From Hyaloperonospora brassicae (Eukaryota; Oomycota; Peronosporomycetes; Peronosporales; Peronosporaceae), in contig CANTFL010001210.1 in NCBI GenBank assembly GCA_947650285.1, positions 16,674-80,673 on the forward strand: 64,000 nt of DNA. The letters are read 5' to 3'. Below are positions 1 to 13,400 of the stretch, piece by piece. The notes under the pieces were generated by a model. The model searched no databases. It saw nothing but the letters and a program-made list of their open reading frames with translations, and was not told the DNA's origin. The position numbers and the translations under genes were made by a program. Each line of letters opens with the position of its first letter. Positions within the stretch are counted from its first letter, which is position 1.

Positions 1-2
1 CG

Positions 3-323
3 TTCTCCGCCACCTTTTTCAGCACTTTTTCGCCGCCATCCGTGCCATCAGTGATGCACTCATTTCGTGATACCGATCAACATCGCGGGGAAGATACTTG
101 CGGCTCTACTTCCCTCACTGTTGTTGCAAGGGTCGGCGTAATCCCCTTCTTCGCCAGATCCTTCACAGTCTAAAGCGACGCAATAGAGAGAAGCTACACA
201 CCGACAAGAGGTCTTATCATTCCTTTGATCAAGGTACGGGCCCTTGTCGCTACCGTAATTATCTCTTTAGTCGCGGCTGCGTTGTTACTGTGGCATACCT
301 TTACGACAAGAAATAGGCTCTAG
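3..323 (+). pseudogene. C-terminal fragment of a membrane-anchored protein, interrupted
   Basis: The frame entering from the left edge (first codon at base 3) is open for 56 codons and meets TAA at 171-173. The same frame then stays open for 49 more codons to TAG at 321-323. The part after the TAA ends in a hydrophobic stretch (VATVIISLVAAALLLW) followed by a short polar tail, as in a C-terminal membrane anchor. The TAA could be a true nonsense mutation or lie in an unrecognised intron. I do not recognise the family. The 5' part lies outside the window, so this is a tentative partial or broken gene. Confidence 0.25.
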
Positions 324-3300
324 TAACTACCAGGTAGACATCGAGCACAAAAAGTAACATTACTAACAGCAGACGATAAATGGGTCATGTGTGGTAAAGC
401 GTGCAGTATGTGATGAGCGGTGTGCGGTGAAGAAAAGAGAGACAATATTTGCTATTTTGCAACCTTCCAGTCAAAATTGTCTATTCATTCAACAATTAAT
501 TGCATCTCAACTCTCTCATCAATGTATATACCCTACGTGCAAGCGAGTAGGCTATAAGTAGAGCACTGACAGTCGTTCTAAAACGAATTCTCGAGACTGT
601 GCAATACTTTAATCATGAACCATTGTGAGTCTTGCTTCTCAACTTTACACGACATGTCGAGGCCTGTAATGTAATATAAAAGTTTGAAGGCTTAATGTCC
701 GGGGCTGTAAATTATTAAGCTTGAGGAAAAACAAAAGGAGAAAATAAAAAAATGAAAAAATATGCCCCACAAGATGAAATATAATGCACCAGATTATGAT
801 TTTGGGTAGTAGAAATGTACCACATGACGGCAAAACATTAAAGACGATTTGGATTTAGATAATCAAAAAATTCTCTTGACTTACACTCTAGATAGAGTGT
901 TCATCGATAGTGCTGTTAAATACTTCGGATGCGGGTAGCCACGATACTGTATACAATCATTGGGTTATTTTTATGGTGTACAAATGGTCAAAGGGATCGG
1001 AAGGCAATCTCATAATCAGAAAGGTTTGGTCGTGTCGGATCATATCTTTGTATCTACTGGTATTTACGTTTTACACCGAGCAATTTGACACTTTAGTGCC
1101 TTTGCCACAATGCGTGATTATACGATCCGAGGACTGATTTCATTGTGTTAGCGCACAGACAAAGCGTAGTATAATTGCACATGAGTTTATGCCAAAAATT
1201 CTGTATCAGGACGTAGAGGATGGGGTACTTGCGGTTGTGCCCATTGTATCCTCCATGGGAACCAGAAATATTGGATCTATTTTCACAGCGTCTAGACTGC
1301 AATCTATCGGTTGGCTCTATCATCAGTACCGCATGAAGCAGCTTATTTTTGTGCAACCTTGAAGTTCCATCTGTGTTGCGCGCTCTTCGAATGCTCGATC
1401 CACGTTGCGTTTCCCCAAGCATATGCATGACTTCCTGCAAAAGCACAAAACCATCTTATCGACTGTCCAGTATATTTCGCGGTGTGTTGATGTTATACGA
1501 AGTATATTACTGCTGATCGTCAGACCTTAAGCACCTATTACACCATCGTGATCGACGACCTTGACAGTGTGTGCCACTTTTCATCCAAACTAACAACGCA
1601 ATGACACATCAACAGCGACAGCCACGGAGGAATCTAATGTCAAATCAATTATATGAACGTGAAAAAGATACAATATACGTAACCATACAGACGAGTATGC
1701 CGTTATGAAAGGCCATGCTCCGTAATACCAACGCACCTCTTTTCCTCTATATAATGATTGACGACTGAAAAAGAAGTCGCGAATACATGTAGGCAATAAG
1801 CAAGAGGAGAAAAGGATGTATGCATGTAAATTTGCGCATGATCTCGGGCATATTTGTATACATACGAAGTATACACTTCTCGAGAATTATTTTCTTTACA
1901 TTATATTGTGTACATTCGAAAAGAATGATATGCTTCACTTTGATCCTATCTTATGTGGTACCTTTCTTGATATGAGTACGAAATCAATCTCAATACAAAA
2001 TTACAACTATTGCATTTGCCGCTACCACACATAGCTGAGAATGTAAAAGCAAAACAAAAACACGCACTACACACAGAAACATTGTACGCTTATCCGCATC
2101 CTGAGGATTATATAGTAAAGTATAAATGCGACGTCTTTGTTGGTCTTACGTAGTAGCAATCGAAGAGAGATGTAGCATTTGCGGTACTTTTAGTGGCATG
2201 AAAACGCTCGTTTGCCCCCGTTGTTCACACGATCGTTCTCCGAGAAAATTGTGGACAAGCAAGTAGCTCCGCCATGAAGAATTGATTTCCTGCGGCGCGA
2301 TCGCCATTGTAACTAGTTTTACACACGAGTCCGACTATGTCGTGAACACCTTGCCGACCTGCCTGTCAGCGTTTTGCTACATGTTCGACCAGGTCATAAA
2401 GGTAAAATGCATTTCAGTTAATCATCGCTCTGAAATACTGTAATGTTTTCGTATGTTGGTGTTTAGCCCAGACTTGTAGACCAACCCATTGACGTTCGGT
2501 ACCACTTCCCCTTGCTTACCACATGTCTCTGTTCGTAAGTTGCGCAGTCGATACCAGCATTGAAAATTATTGACGACACGGAAACGAGCAGTTTCTTGAT
2601 AGACAATCGATTCGCTAGCAAAAGCGACATCATTTCATGGGAGCTGAGCTATACGAAAATGCAACACACCGTTACGTGTTGTTTATGATCATGTAAACGC
2701 TATGAAAGGGCACATACACAACATAGCGAGTTCTTCATCAAGCAGCTTGTATATTTGCGAGCGCTCGTCCATACGACAAAGTCGCATTGCAGGCTCCTGT
2801 GTATCAATTCGCCAAATTTGTCAAAGCATCTTGTAGATGTGCAGCTAAATTTTAACATTCTGGAAGTCTTGTACTCACAAACTCGACCACGAGATCTGTG
2901 CATGAGCGGGTCCCTTGCTAAGAAGGTAAGGACATAGACAGTACTGTCACGCTTGTAAAAGAATATATCATTCTGAAAAAACACCATTGGTAGGCTGGTA
3001 ATGTAACGTATAAGGTTTTGACGCTATCACCGAACGTCCGTACCAGTCGTTGACCATCATGTCACGGGACGGCATCCACATTTAAAGTTTCGATCTTGTT
3101 GCTCCGCCGACATAAATACGCAGCTTTGCGTTTGCCGGTCTATTCTGATCCTTTTGGTATTGTTGGCAAACTGACGACGTCATAAAACATGCAAAGTCTA
3201 CGTTCTTGGAATAAGAGGCGCGGGCAGTGTGGTAATTGGTGCGTATTGCATATGTTTATTTGGTGTCCAAAAGTATAGTATCAAGTTTCGTACAATTTTA

Positions 3301-4233
3301 TAGCTTTCGCGATGTTTTGACTTTTATGTTCTATAGCCGTCAGACCTATTTTTCTTGTTTTGATGATGCGGGATAGTAGTCTAACCTATTTATGTCTTAT
3401 CTATTTCTACTGTCGTTCTGAAGTAGCAACTTTTTGATCGCAAATTACATCCTCCAGCAATAACTGCGGAAGCAGATATGATCGGATTAAGGGCGTTTAG
3501 CATGCCAGCAAAGGCTTCCAGTCGGGTCACTGTCGTATATCAAATGACATCCATTTGGACTGTGGTGATGATCGAGTCGATTGAGTACCCAGCGGGCTTA
3601 ATCTTGTCGACATCAGTACTTTAAACAGGCTATATATGCGTAATCATAGGAGGCCATCTACATCCGACCTCCAATCGGGAGCAAGTGGTCGATCATCGTA
3701 TCCTACGTAGATGAGATTACTCGGTACTTTTGCAACACCGTGTCATATACACTCCGAGGGATAATATATGTGCTGAAGACGCCTCAGCTCATTTTAGTAT
3801 GAACCCAATGCTGTTCCCTTACGATGGCACGAAAAAAGTCATTTGACCGCAGCAATAGCTATAATGTGCAAATACAGTTCTTTTTTCGCTTTGTAGATTT
3901 GCGTGTGTAATCACTACATTTTCAGATTTTGGATAGTAAATGCCTCATGTGAAGACCCCGTTCCGACTTATTAATCGTACTGGATGTCGATATATAATTA
4001 ATTGTCTTGCCAAGATTTGGTAGACGTGATGCCTACAATCAACAGGTGGTATCGATTTCACGATTCTCTCTCGCCGCCAGCCACGATTTATTGTGATGCT
4101 TCACATCGTCTTCATGCCGTGAATGATTTATCCTCATCGATAAGGGCACCACCGCGCTCCATTGAGTCGTAGAACTGTTTCTTTTCTTTTGAATTCACGA
4201 ATGTGTAAGGTCCGTCCCAAAACGTGCTATTCG
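324..4233. other. Intergenic, no supportable gene
   Basis: No open frame here looks like a whole gene. One coding-like block on the + strand lies at about 2277-2400: some 40 codons opening right after a TAG, containing HESDYVVNTLPTC, and followed directly by GTAAAA like a 5' splice site. A second block at 2755-2930 also runs into GTAAGG. They could be exons of a decayed spliced gene, but I cannot assign a family. The remainder is moderately AT-rich and unremarkable. Confidence 0.4.
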
Positions 4234-4237
4234 TTTT

Positions 4238-4274
4238 GACGGGTGTTTTGACGGGTGTTTATCGACGGGTGTTT
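4238..4274. repeat. Three copies of GACGGGTGTTT upstream of the hAT-derived gene
   Basis: The 11-mer GACGGGTGTTT occurs at 4238-4248, 4250-4260 and 4264-4274. It lies about 280-320 bp upstream of the start codon of the BED/hAT gene. A 17-bp direct repeat (4439-4455 and 4484-4500, offset 45 bp) lies between it and that start. Possible promoter repeats or remains of a transposon end; neither is proven. Confidence 0.6.
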
Positions 4275-4554
4275 GTACCCAACCTTCTCGTCGACTGCTT
4301 GTGCCACAGGTGAGTGGGTGGCGATGCCCTTCGAGGTGGTCCACACGAACGCGTGTCGCGCAGGCAGCTTCGAGCATGTCGCACGAACGTCGCTCGATGT
4401 CGCCCCCAGCCCACCCACGCCAGCAAAAGCCGTGGCGTAGAAAAACCTTCGGCGCTGGCATTCCGTACGACGCACGTGTCTACAGAAAAACCTTCGGCGC
4501 AGCCCCCTCCTTGCCAATCAAGCGGGCAGGCCACTTCAACTTGCCTTTCCACCA

Positions 4555-6909
4555 ATGACCTCCTCGCCGCCGCCGGCACTTGCGAACATGTTGCCGCCCG
4601 CCCCAATGACAACGACGACCGCGGCAACGACCGCGGCGACGACGACCCTGAAGCCGACCAAGAAGAAGAAGAAACCAGGCCGCACCCCGAGCCTCATCTG
4701 GCAGCTCCTGACCGACGAGCCCGACCCGCAGCGTCGCAACGCGGCGTCCTGCAAGCACTGCAAGCACCAGGTGCTGTACTACAAAAAGTCCGAGCAGGCG
4801 ATCCGCCACTTGAAAAAGTGCCCCGCGTTCCAGGACCTGCAGCACCAGTTCTCCTTTGTCAATCAGTTTGCCGACGTGCTGCCGCTCTACAATGAAAAGA
4901 TCAATGCCAAAGGGCCCGTGAAGAAACGCGTCAAGTCGGAGACGCCGATGCCGCCGCAACAGGCGGTGGCTCAGGCACAGGCTCACGTGCCGCCAGTGGA
5001 CGTGCAGCAAGCTCTGCAGGACCAGCTGCAGCAAGTGCATGGACCGCTGACCTGCACGAGCAGTGCACTGAACCAAGCAGCCGTGCAACATGCACAAGTG
5101 ATGAACCAAATGGCAATGCAGCAGAGCATGTCGGAGAGTCTAGTGGACGTTGGAATGGCTTTGAAAGACGAGTCGGGGCACAAATCGGACACAGCGATGA
5201 AAGACAGGAGCGGAAAGTACTTGCCGCTGTCGAGCACGCAGAGTGACATGTTTGAAGAAGCCATGGCCATGCATGCTTACGCGACAGGCATGGCCTTTGA
5301 GGCTATTGAGGACTCGCATTTGGCCCGAGCTGTGACTCTCTTGCGACCAAGCGTAAAGTTGCCAGAGAAGAAAAAACTAGGGGGAGAGCTAATGAGTCGT
5401 TGCTACGAAAAGATTCACAAACAGGTGTGGGGATACCTCACCACTAGTTCTGCGCGGGTGTGTCTGCAGAGAGATGCGTGGTCCAATTTAAATTTGTATC
5501 ATTCGAGCAACCCAGAGGATGCCTTTGTGACGTACATGGCGGTGAACAATGAAAAGAGATTTTTTCTGGAGTCCGAAAAGACTGCTGGAAATGAAGCACA
5601 ACATAATTCGATCATGATTGCACAAGACATTAAACGAATGATGCAGCCGATTGTGAGCAATGTAAGTGGAGTGGTGACTGGTAGCACAGTGTTTCACTCG
5701 CGAGCGTGGGATATGCTGAAAGCAGAGTACCCGACCAAATTTTTCTATGGCTGCATCTGTCACGCACTGCATCTTGCAATTATGGACATTTTTGGTCCTG
5801 AGAAATCGCTTGAAAACGATCCCAGGCGGGTTACTCCGCAAGTTCCGATGGATTTTCCGTTTCAAGACCTCGTCGAGCTGAACAACAGCTGCAACGAATT
5901 GTTTTTGTTCTTCAGTAGCTATCAGTTTGCACCCAAATACAAGACGTTCGACGCCCAGGTGCTTCACACCATGAAAGGTTTTGCGAACATGTCACACATT
6001 ATGTCCTGGGGCACACTTGCGGCACGGTTCCGAATGTTGGTACAACTGGAAGACGTGCTTCAGACTATTGTAAGCGACTCTAAATTTGTCGGACCCGAAT
6101 CGCCGGAAAATCAATGCGTCGTCCGTCATAGCATAAAGAGCTTTATGCTGAGTATAAACAGGAAGATGACGTTGGAGAAGGCGATTACAATACTTACGCC
6201 TATCGAGCTCATTTTGTACAAGTTCCAAGACGACCGTGTTCCGATTTCGGAGGTATACTTTGAGTCTAAACACCTGCTGACCGACTTTGATGCAGTCTTC
6301 GGTTTAACGACGGTTGAGCTGGAATACATCAAGAGGGTAGTCACTGAGAGGTGGCAGTACGTATTGAGTGAAGCCCATGGTCTAGCTTTTTTGCTAGATC
6401 CACGGTACATTGGCAAGTCCATGACGCGTGACTATCGCGAGCAGATTGAAGAGCTTATCTTTAACTTCCCCGAGACAGACCAAGACACGGGCGTTAATGA
6501 AGAGCGGAGGCGAGCGATGGCAGCAGAGTATGTCGATTACGTCAGCTACGCTAAGAACCAGCGCAACAACCGCACGTACAAGTGGGAGATGCTAGAGAAA
6601 GGCAATCGCACGCCGCTGCAATTTTGGCAGATAGACGCTGAAGATTGGCCGCACCTTAAGTCGCTCGCCCTCACGCTTTTTTCGTTAGCGCCCAGCAGTA
6701 TTGGCTCTGAGAAATCGCTATGCATGAGCACATTGGCACAGTCCCGTCACCGTAACAAGCTTGCTTTTGAAGAGATGCGTCGCCTGGCTTTCATCTGCAT
6801 AAATGACTCCCAATTCCCGGGTGGTGAAGCGCAAACTAATACCGTATCCGATTTTGCCGTGGGAGACACGGCGCTGTCGCCCGACGGAATGATGATGTGG
6901 ATGATTTGA
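4555..6909 (+). CDS. BED zinc finger / hAT transposase-derived protein, probably domesticated
   Basis: A 784-residue single-exon ORF. The N-terminus is Thr/Ala-rich with a KKKKK tract. A BED-type zinc finger follows (C66, C69, H85, C89), which would bind DNA. The middle has the hAT RNase H-like fold: D307 in a DAWSN motif, VVTGS at about 373-377, and a GCICHALHL motif near 399. The C-terminal hAT dimerisation region (about 690-750) has SSIGSEKS with E719 in the expected Glu position. In active hAT enzymes the segment equivalent to VVTGS usually reads TDN, so the second catalytic Asp appears replaced. Together with an undamaged 2.35-kb frame and no terminal inverted repeats that I could see, this suggests a host gene acting as a DNA-binding or regulatory protein. 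The alternative is a recently immobilised transposon. Confidence 0.8.
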   Translation: MTSSPPPALANMLPPAPMTTTTAATTAATTTLKPTKKKKKPGRTPSLIWQLLTDEPDPQRRNAASCKHCKHQVLYYKKSEQAIRHLKKCPAFQDLQHQFSFVNQFADVLPLYNEKINAKGPVKKRVKSETPMPPQQAVAQAQAHVPPVDVQQALQDQLQQVHGPLTCTSSALNQAAVQHAQVMNQMAMQQSMSESLVDVGMALKDESGHKSDTAMKDRSGKYLPLSSTQSDMFEEAMAMHAYATGMAFEAIEDSHLARAVTLLRPSVKLPEKKKLGGELMSRCYEKIHKQVWGYLTTSSARVCLQRDAWSNLNLYHSSNPEDAFVTYMAVNNEKRFFLESEKTAGNEAQHNSIMIAQDIKRMMQPIVSNVSGVVTGSTVFHSRAWDMLKAEYPTKFFYGCICHALHLAIMDIFGPEKSLENDPRRVTPQVPMDFPFQDLVELNNSCNELFLFFSSYQFAPKYKTFDAQVLHTMKGFANMSHIMSWGTLAARFRMLVQLEDVLQTIVSDSKFVGPESPENQCVVRHSIKSFMLSINRKMTLEKAITILTPIELILYKFQDDRVPISEVYFESKHLLTDFDAVFGLTTVELEYIKRVVTERWQYVLSEAHGLAFLLDPRYIGKSMTRDYREQIEELIFNFPETDQDTGVNEERRRAMAAEYVDYVSYAKNQRNNRTYKWEMLEKGNRTPLQFWQIDAEDWPHLKSLALTLFSLAPSSIGSEKSLCMSTLAQSRHRNKLAFEEMRRLAFICINDSQFPGGEAQTNTVSDFAVGDTALSPDGMMMWMI

Positions 6910-9900
6910 ACTACAGTGAGTGTCGTTGTCTCCACGCAGACACACGTGATTAAACGACAATGTCGAATAGATTTTGTCCTTTTTTAGGTTTTCTACTTTA
7001 ATCTTCAAGGACCTAGCTCCTGCTGCCTGGCTCAAGGCTCGCGTACTGACAAGTCTCTTTGTAGCAAGACAAACAGTCAACATCTTGTCGATGCGGCAGC
7101 ACTTCTGCCAGCTTTTGCGCGCTTGGCGCACAACGTGCGGTCCAATCATTCGCACTGTACCTTCAGTATGAGTCACACACCTTCAGCATCTCAATAAAGA
7201 GAAGTGAGGTAAAAGATGGCAGTAGGGTTCGCTAGCTTGAAGCAGTTCACCGATGACGATATGCGAATTGTTCGGGAATAGGTTTTCGCACTTTGGTATA
7301 TAAATGCCTACATCCTGTTCACAATGAACGAGACGTCACCGAGATCAAATTAGACGATTAAAGTGTTTCTAATGCTCTGATAGATCTCAACGAAGACCAC
7401 GCAGCTCTTTTGCAATACTGCTCATGGATCTCCCTCATAATTTTCAGGTACAATCCGACGCTCGGACAATTTTAGCTCTTGCCAGCTTTGGCCTGGTCTA
7501 TGGAGCAGCTTGCCAAATTGCATGTCGGACCAAACTCAAACCCATTAACCCGTGTCAGGGGTAAGATCGTGCACAATATGCGCCGGATAGAGTTCATTCA
7601 ATGTCACTTTGTCACGACATTCTTGCAGAGCGTAGAGGACGCAATGTAACTTACCATTCAGGTTCTAACGACCTTGTGCTATCGTCCGTACAGTAGGACT
7701 GCATATGCCTACATGGCGTACACCACCTCCGTCCGAACACATTTGACGTGGGGTTACAGATGGGAGGGTAAGAACGCAAGAAGCGGTTTGTACGGCACTG
7801 TTCATGCACTGTTAAAAGGTCTGCTTTGTTCGGCTGACGATTCATTGGTTGTAGATATCGAAGATGTCGATTTTGCGATATCACTGGACTGAACATCCAA
7901 CATGTCATTTTAGTGGCAGCCTCATACCCTTCGGCGTCGCAGAAGCTGTAGAGCGACTTATCTATTCATAGGCCGCATGACAAGATGCATCTTTTGTGAT
8001 CTACTGGCTGGTCATTCTACCATTCAGGCACACAAAGAGCCGCGTATGTCTCGAAGAGAAATCTTTTGAGCATGTTACAACAGAAGTACCCATACGATAA
8101 TTTGCGGGGAAGCCTTTGACACGTACAAATAGGTAGCGCAGTATGGAATGATACCGGTACGATTGTGCTTGCACCGAACTTACGATTGTTGTACAAGTCC
8201 ATTGTGACCCTGCCTTAAGTCAGTTTTCTACCATTTCATGCAGAAATGCAAAGATTGACCGGCATTCACGCCACGTTCGGTCTGTTGCAAGTAACATTTA
8301 GTTCGCTCGAACGGGGGGCGATGCGGGAGCGGATAAGGTTACCGTTTCACGGTGCGAAAGTGTATTACCAAAGGGATGTATCTAAATCAAGTTTGTTCAC
8401 ACCGTCGCATCTTGACAGGTAGCAGAACATGTAGGCATGTACAAGTATTGTCCTTATTCTTAGACCTGCATGTAGTAGCGAACTTCTTTATTGGCCAACT
8501 CTTACTCAAGGACTCCCTCGTCAATCATGAAGAAATGCGTCAAGCTCTATTTTATATCTTGCACGACTTGCGTACAAGCTGACGGTCATGGTGTTCGTCT
8601 CTATCAACCCATGTGTCACCATTCGATCAGGACACGTCGCAATTGGTGATTTTGTGACGTCCGAAGAGCTTACCAAGTCAGAATGGTGGTGGGACCATGC
8701 GCCAAATTGCAAAATCGACCATGATAGTCGTTCGCCCACCATGTACGTGGGACCTGAGCCATTCTAGATTTGCTTCCATGATGTGCAATAGACAGTGGTC
8801 ACTTGAGTGTGTGCTGTGCAGAATCTTGGTCAAAGTACCGTAAATTCGATCCTCCGTCGTACCACGGTAATGGATGGACCTGGTCAAGCGCAAGAACAAC
8901 ACCCACAACGAAGCGCCGCAGCAATGTCAAGCAATGCTCACGTTATGCTAAATGATGCACTGTCTCTCTGTGCATCGTTTGGTGGGTCAATCATTCTACT
9001 TGGCAGCTTTACTGCCAACTCGATTAGGTCTCAAACCAAACCAACCAGGAGCTTGGTCCAAGATGCTGCAAGTGCAACACTCTTCCGCGCGTTAGGGCCA
9101 TGTCGATGGAAGCTTGCGTATGGTGTACCTTGGCTAGCCGGAGCAGCCGCGCCTTGTGTCACTGTCATGTCTTCAGTGTGCACAACACTGAGCCCTACAA
9201 CAAGTCAGCTATGGCCGTCCACTGCGGAAGCAGCGTAAGGGAAACGGTCTAAAGAGCGCTGCCTCGTCCTTGGACAAGGCCTGACACCCCGCGAGTTGAG
9301 AGAAGAGGTAGAGCTGGAGCAACGGTGCAACATCAACATCACTTCGTTCCTGTATGTCCCAGTAGTGCTGTCGAGCACCAATTAATTGAAGATACGTTTG
9401 GTACAAGCACTGGATGAGCAATACACCACATGATAGCGATACCATCGCCACAATCCAAGATCCGAGGCGTTCGCATCACAATCATAAGCATACCCGCAGT
9501 GTCGCCCTTTTGGCTCGTGTGCTTTGTCAGCAACACATATCGGCCAGCGCGACAATCGAATGGGTCTGATTCCAGAAGACCGGTCTTTACATACATCGGA
9601 CATGCACCGATGTTGCGCATCTTCAGCAAAGCAAGAGAGTGACAGCTTATGTGACCCTTCTCAAGCAACTACAGTGTGCGTCACGCCAGTACCGGCGTAC
9701 ACAGCACAGCTTTGTCCGTGAGATTGTCGAATTACCATACCGGTCTACCTTCTGATAGAGAGAGGCGCCTTCATGAGAGCTCATCTACCTCAGCCATAGT
9801 TGACGCTCTTCTTGCCTCAGGCTCCCACAGTGACCGCATAGCTAGAGCCTTGCTTTCGATGACGAGGCGCTGACTGCGATGTGCAAGTCGTTTCAAGCTT

Positions 9901-10477
9901 TTACCCTCAGACATGGGGGGACTGCGTGTACGCAACTTTGTTCATGTCTGCAGATCATTTGCTGTCGTGGTAAACGCTATCGCTGCGCGAGGCTAGCTTC
10001 TAGCGCTGAAGTCATTCGAACTCGAGGCCTCTAAAGCACTCGCGACCCCATTCAGCTTTCATCACACGCTCTTTATTCGCGGCTGTAGGTAAATAGCTTA
10101 GCCGAAGACTTCACGTTTGCGGCAAGTGCATCTTGGTTTTGGAAGCGGCACACTGGATACCTTCGCTGCCCGCACCGAGACGCGAGAACATCCATGACCC
10201 TTGGCCCCAGCTCGACAAAGAGACGATATTGATCGCTGGTTTGGATTGAACGTTAACAGGGAGACGTAGCAGCCTTCACTGCAAATGCTTTTCCACGGAA
10301 CTTATGCGTGTCAATATGCGACGGATTCCGTGTACATCCGCAATCAAACGACCAAATGACATTCATCACTGTTCGCCGAATGAACACACTGTGCCACGGC
10401 CCCATGGCTTGTCCATCGTATCGTTCATCACATTACAATCTCAGTGCCGTTTGGTGTTTGCAATCAGATGAGTTGAC
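6910..10477. other. Intergenic, decayed sequence without a supportable gene
   Basis: Only short open frames occur, on both strands. The longest is a 143-codon + frame at 8807-9238 with no recognisable motif. On the minus strand between about 9870 and 8520 several adjacent frames (around 9668-9339, 9451-9209, 8908-8678) look like pieces of one decayed gene whose frame keeps shifting; one contains PRILDCGDGIAIMW. I could not identify the family. Confidence 0.4.
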
Positions 10478-13400
10478 TCAACTTTCACTCAGAAGTTGCT
10501 GCTGCGTATACTCCCACAGTACGAGGGCTCCACTCACATGCACGTTCAGCGATCGCACCAGACCGAACTGCGGGATCTCGACGCACACGTCAACGAGCTG
10601 CAACACGTCCACCGGGATGCCCTCTGTCTCTCGACCCAAAACAAGCACCATCTTGCGCGGCAGCGTGTAGGTTGCGAGACTTACACTGGAACCTGTCTGC
10701 TCGACAGCCACAATGGTATATCCTTCACTCTTCCAGCGGTGCAAAGCTTGGTGCAGGTTGTCACCCTGCGGCCGAACTTCTTCCAGCGGCATCCACTTGC
10801 ATGCCGTTGCACTCACAGCCGCGAAAGTCGGGTCCTGCTCTGTCACGAACAGGTTGGGCACGATCATCTTCTGAGCATTAAATATCTCGCATGTACGTGC
10901 CAATCCCGCCAAATTCGGGACCTTGTCGACCAAGCTTGCGCACATGATGATAGGCTGCCGAGGCCGTTGCCGAGCGTTTAATGTGTCTCTGCTACGCGCT
11001 ACATCAGCGTCTGCACGCATTACAGGAGGCAAGGCTTTGTCATCAAGAAGTAACGCTGACGTATCAATCTTGCGCTGCACAGTGATTGATTGTCGCGCAG
11101 TGCTGGTCTCTAACGCCAATTTATCGCCAACATCCGCATGTAATGGAGCCGCAGTAAAGTTTTCGAGTTGGTATTGGGCGTACAGATCATTCATCGCAGC
11201 TTTGAACTGCTCACTAAAACGAAGCACTTCATCTCGGGGCACGAGTTCCCCAAACTCGCTCATGTAGCCCGAACAAAGCATGCCAAGTAGCGAGCTTTCA
11301 TAGTCCGGGAGAAACTCTTCCAACTGGCGCGCCTGCCGACGCAACATTCGCTTGCATTCCTTATTGTTACTCAAATAGCGCGCAGTACCTTCCAAGAAGC
11401 AAAGACCCGACGAATCCATGTCACTCGAGCTCTGACGGAGCTGGTGGATGTAGCAGGGAAGAGTTTTGGTCACCAAATACTGAGCCAGAACACGCGTGTA
11501 TCCATGGGACGAATTTAGCCATGGCAGCATCGTTTCTAGCAACTCTCCAGAGTCGACATCAAGGCTTTCGTTATCGAGCTTGTACTTTACGAGATATGTG
11601 GCCAAAAGCAGTATCGAAGCACTCACTTGTGGCATCAAATTCGGATCGCGTAGCATGGGAAGCAGAATACCCGAACAGATCTCACTTGGGTATCGACCTA
11701 CCATCCGAATGCCAAAAAGATCGATGTAATACCGGACGCTCGGCAGTTGAGGTACGTTCAATGCAGTCTGGAGGGTGGGAAGTAGCGAAGCTAAAACTGG
11801 CTTTGTAACGTGCGCACTCAAAACGCAGAGCGCTTGCCAGGATCGCAACTTCTTACCATATCCGTCACTGTTAAGCATGTGCTGCTTCTGCCAATCGGGA
11901 GTCACGTTCAATTGAATGAGCTGGCATATCAGCTCATCCATGAGCTGCTGAGTATCGGCAGCTGAATCAACAGCGACACTATCCAGGAAGCTCAGCACAA
12001 CTAGCCGAACGAATCGGTCCTTCGCATGGCTTGCGATAGCCGTTGTTTGAGCGCAGCCGTTGCTAGCAGAAACGCGGTGTTGGCCTTTATCAGTCCGATT
12101 CGTGACGTTTGTCACTAGCTGCTCCTTTTCGTCAATTATCGGTTCTTTGTACAGCAGCAATTGCACGAGTTCATCGGCAAACAATAGGGCAGACGCTGGT
12201 TGTGCTCGCCATGTTTGGCACAAGCGGCAAACCAAATGAAAAAGCACATTTGGTCTGTGCCGAGAACCAAAGCAAATGAACTCTTCGATCCAGTGCTTCA
12301 TGGTGCTCTTCAGCTCACGACGAAGCAAGAACACAGGCTGAAACACGCAAACGATAACGGCTTGGGTAAGCTCGTCGATTTTCGATTTACTGTCAATATA
12401 GGCCATCCAAATATCTTGGAGTAAACTGCCAAGTTGTTCCACATCATTGGGGTCTCTTGGCTTTGACCCGATCAGTTGCGCAAGCGTAATTGATAGCACG
12501 TTTACCATTGAAATCAATGCTGAAGAGTCCATCCCTGCAGTAGGCAGCGCATCAACGCAATGATGATGAACGCTGTGAAGAAGTTTTGTGTCAACAAATG
12601 ACGAAGATTTCAAGACTTCGTACAATAATACCCACTTGTTCGTTGCCAAGCTAATGGCAAATGTTGCATCAAGCTTGCCACTGAACCGCCGACTTGTGTC
12701 AATAGCAAGCAAAAGGGGGATAATGCGCTCACTCTCGAACGCACTCAACGAGTCTACGGCAGCAGCGTTGCATCCGACTATAGACAAGCATTTTGCTGCT
12801 AATGCCAAGTCAAAGGCTGTTTGGTGCGCAGGGGCTGCCAAAATTCCCTTTAACTTCTCACAGAGCGCATTCAATGCAGTCATTTCAGACGCTCCACCAC
12901 TTGTGCTCATTTTGTAGACGCTCGTGTGAGTAAGAACAAACATAGCTGGCGCTACGACTTCCATGGCAACTTCTTTTTCGTAATCTCCAATTACGATCTT
13001 GCCGGCTTCCGTTGCATCCTTGACATTGTCCAACCAGCGCCAGACTATTGCCGTGGCCGAATCAAGCAGGTGTAAATTGCTAAATTGCTCGGTGTATATA
13101 GCTTCACGCTCAACCAGAACAGTAAAGCCTTGTGACGGTAGGGTGGAGCACCTCCCTAGCAGATCCTGAACTTGCTCTTCAATCTTTGCTACCAAAAGCA
13201 CAAGTCGAGTACAGTTCAGCACTACGTTTCGATGTTTCGGTAGTAGAGCACTGAGCGAAGTATCAAGCAACACCGTCACGTCGACCTGATCTTCTGATCG
13301 TTCCACTGAATGCATCCGGCGACTCTTGACTTCGCGCGTGTCTTTTGCTGTAAAAAGCAGCAGCCTCGCCAATTGAGTCGGACTTAATAGTGTTCCTTCG

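Noticed and set aside
4480..5109. 209-codon minus-strand ORF opposite the hAT-derived gene, plus a 193-codon + ORF in another frame at 4314-4895
   Set aside because: Both are shadows of GC-rich coding sequence; neither has a motif, and the BED finger is in the annotated frame.
8807..9238. 143-codon + ORF
   Set aside because: No motif or start context and surrounded by decayed sequence; kept only as a remark.
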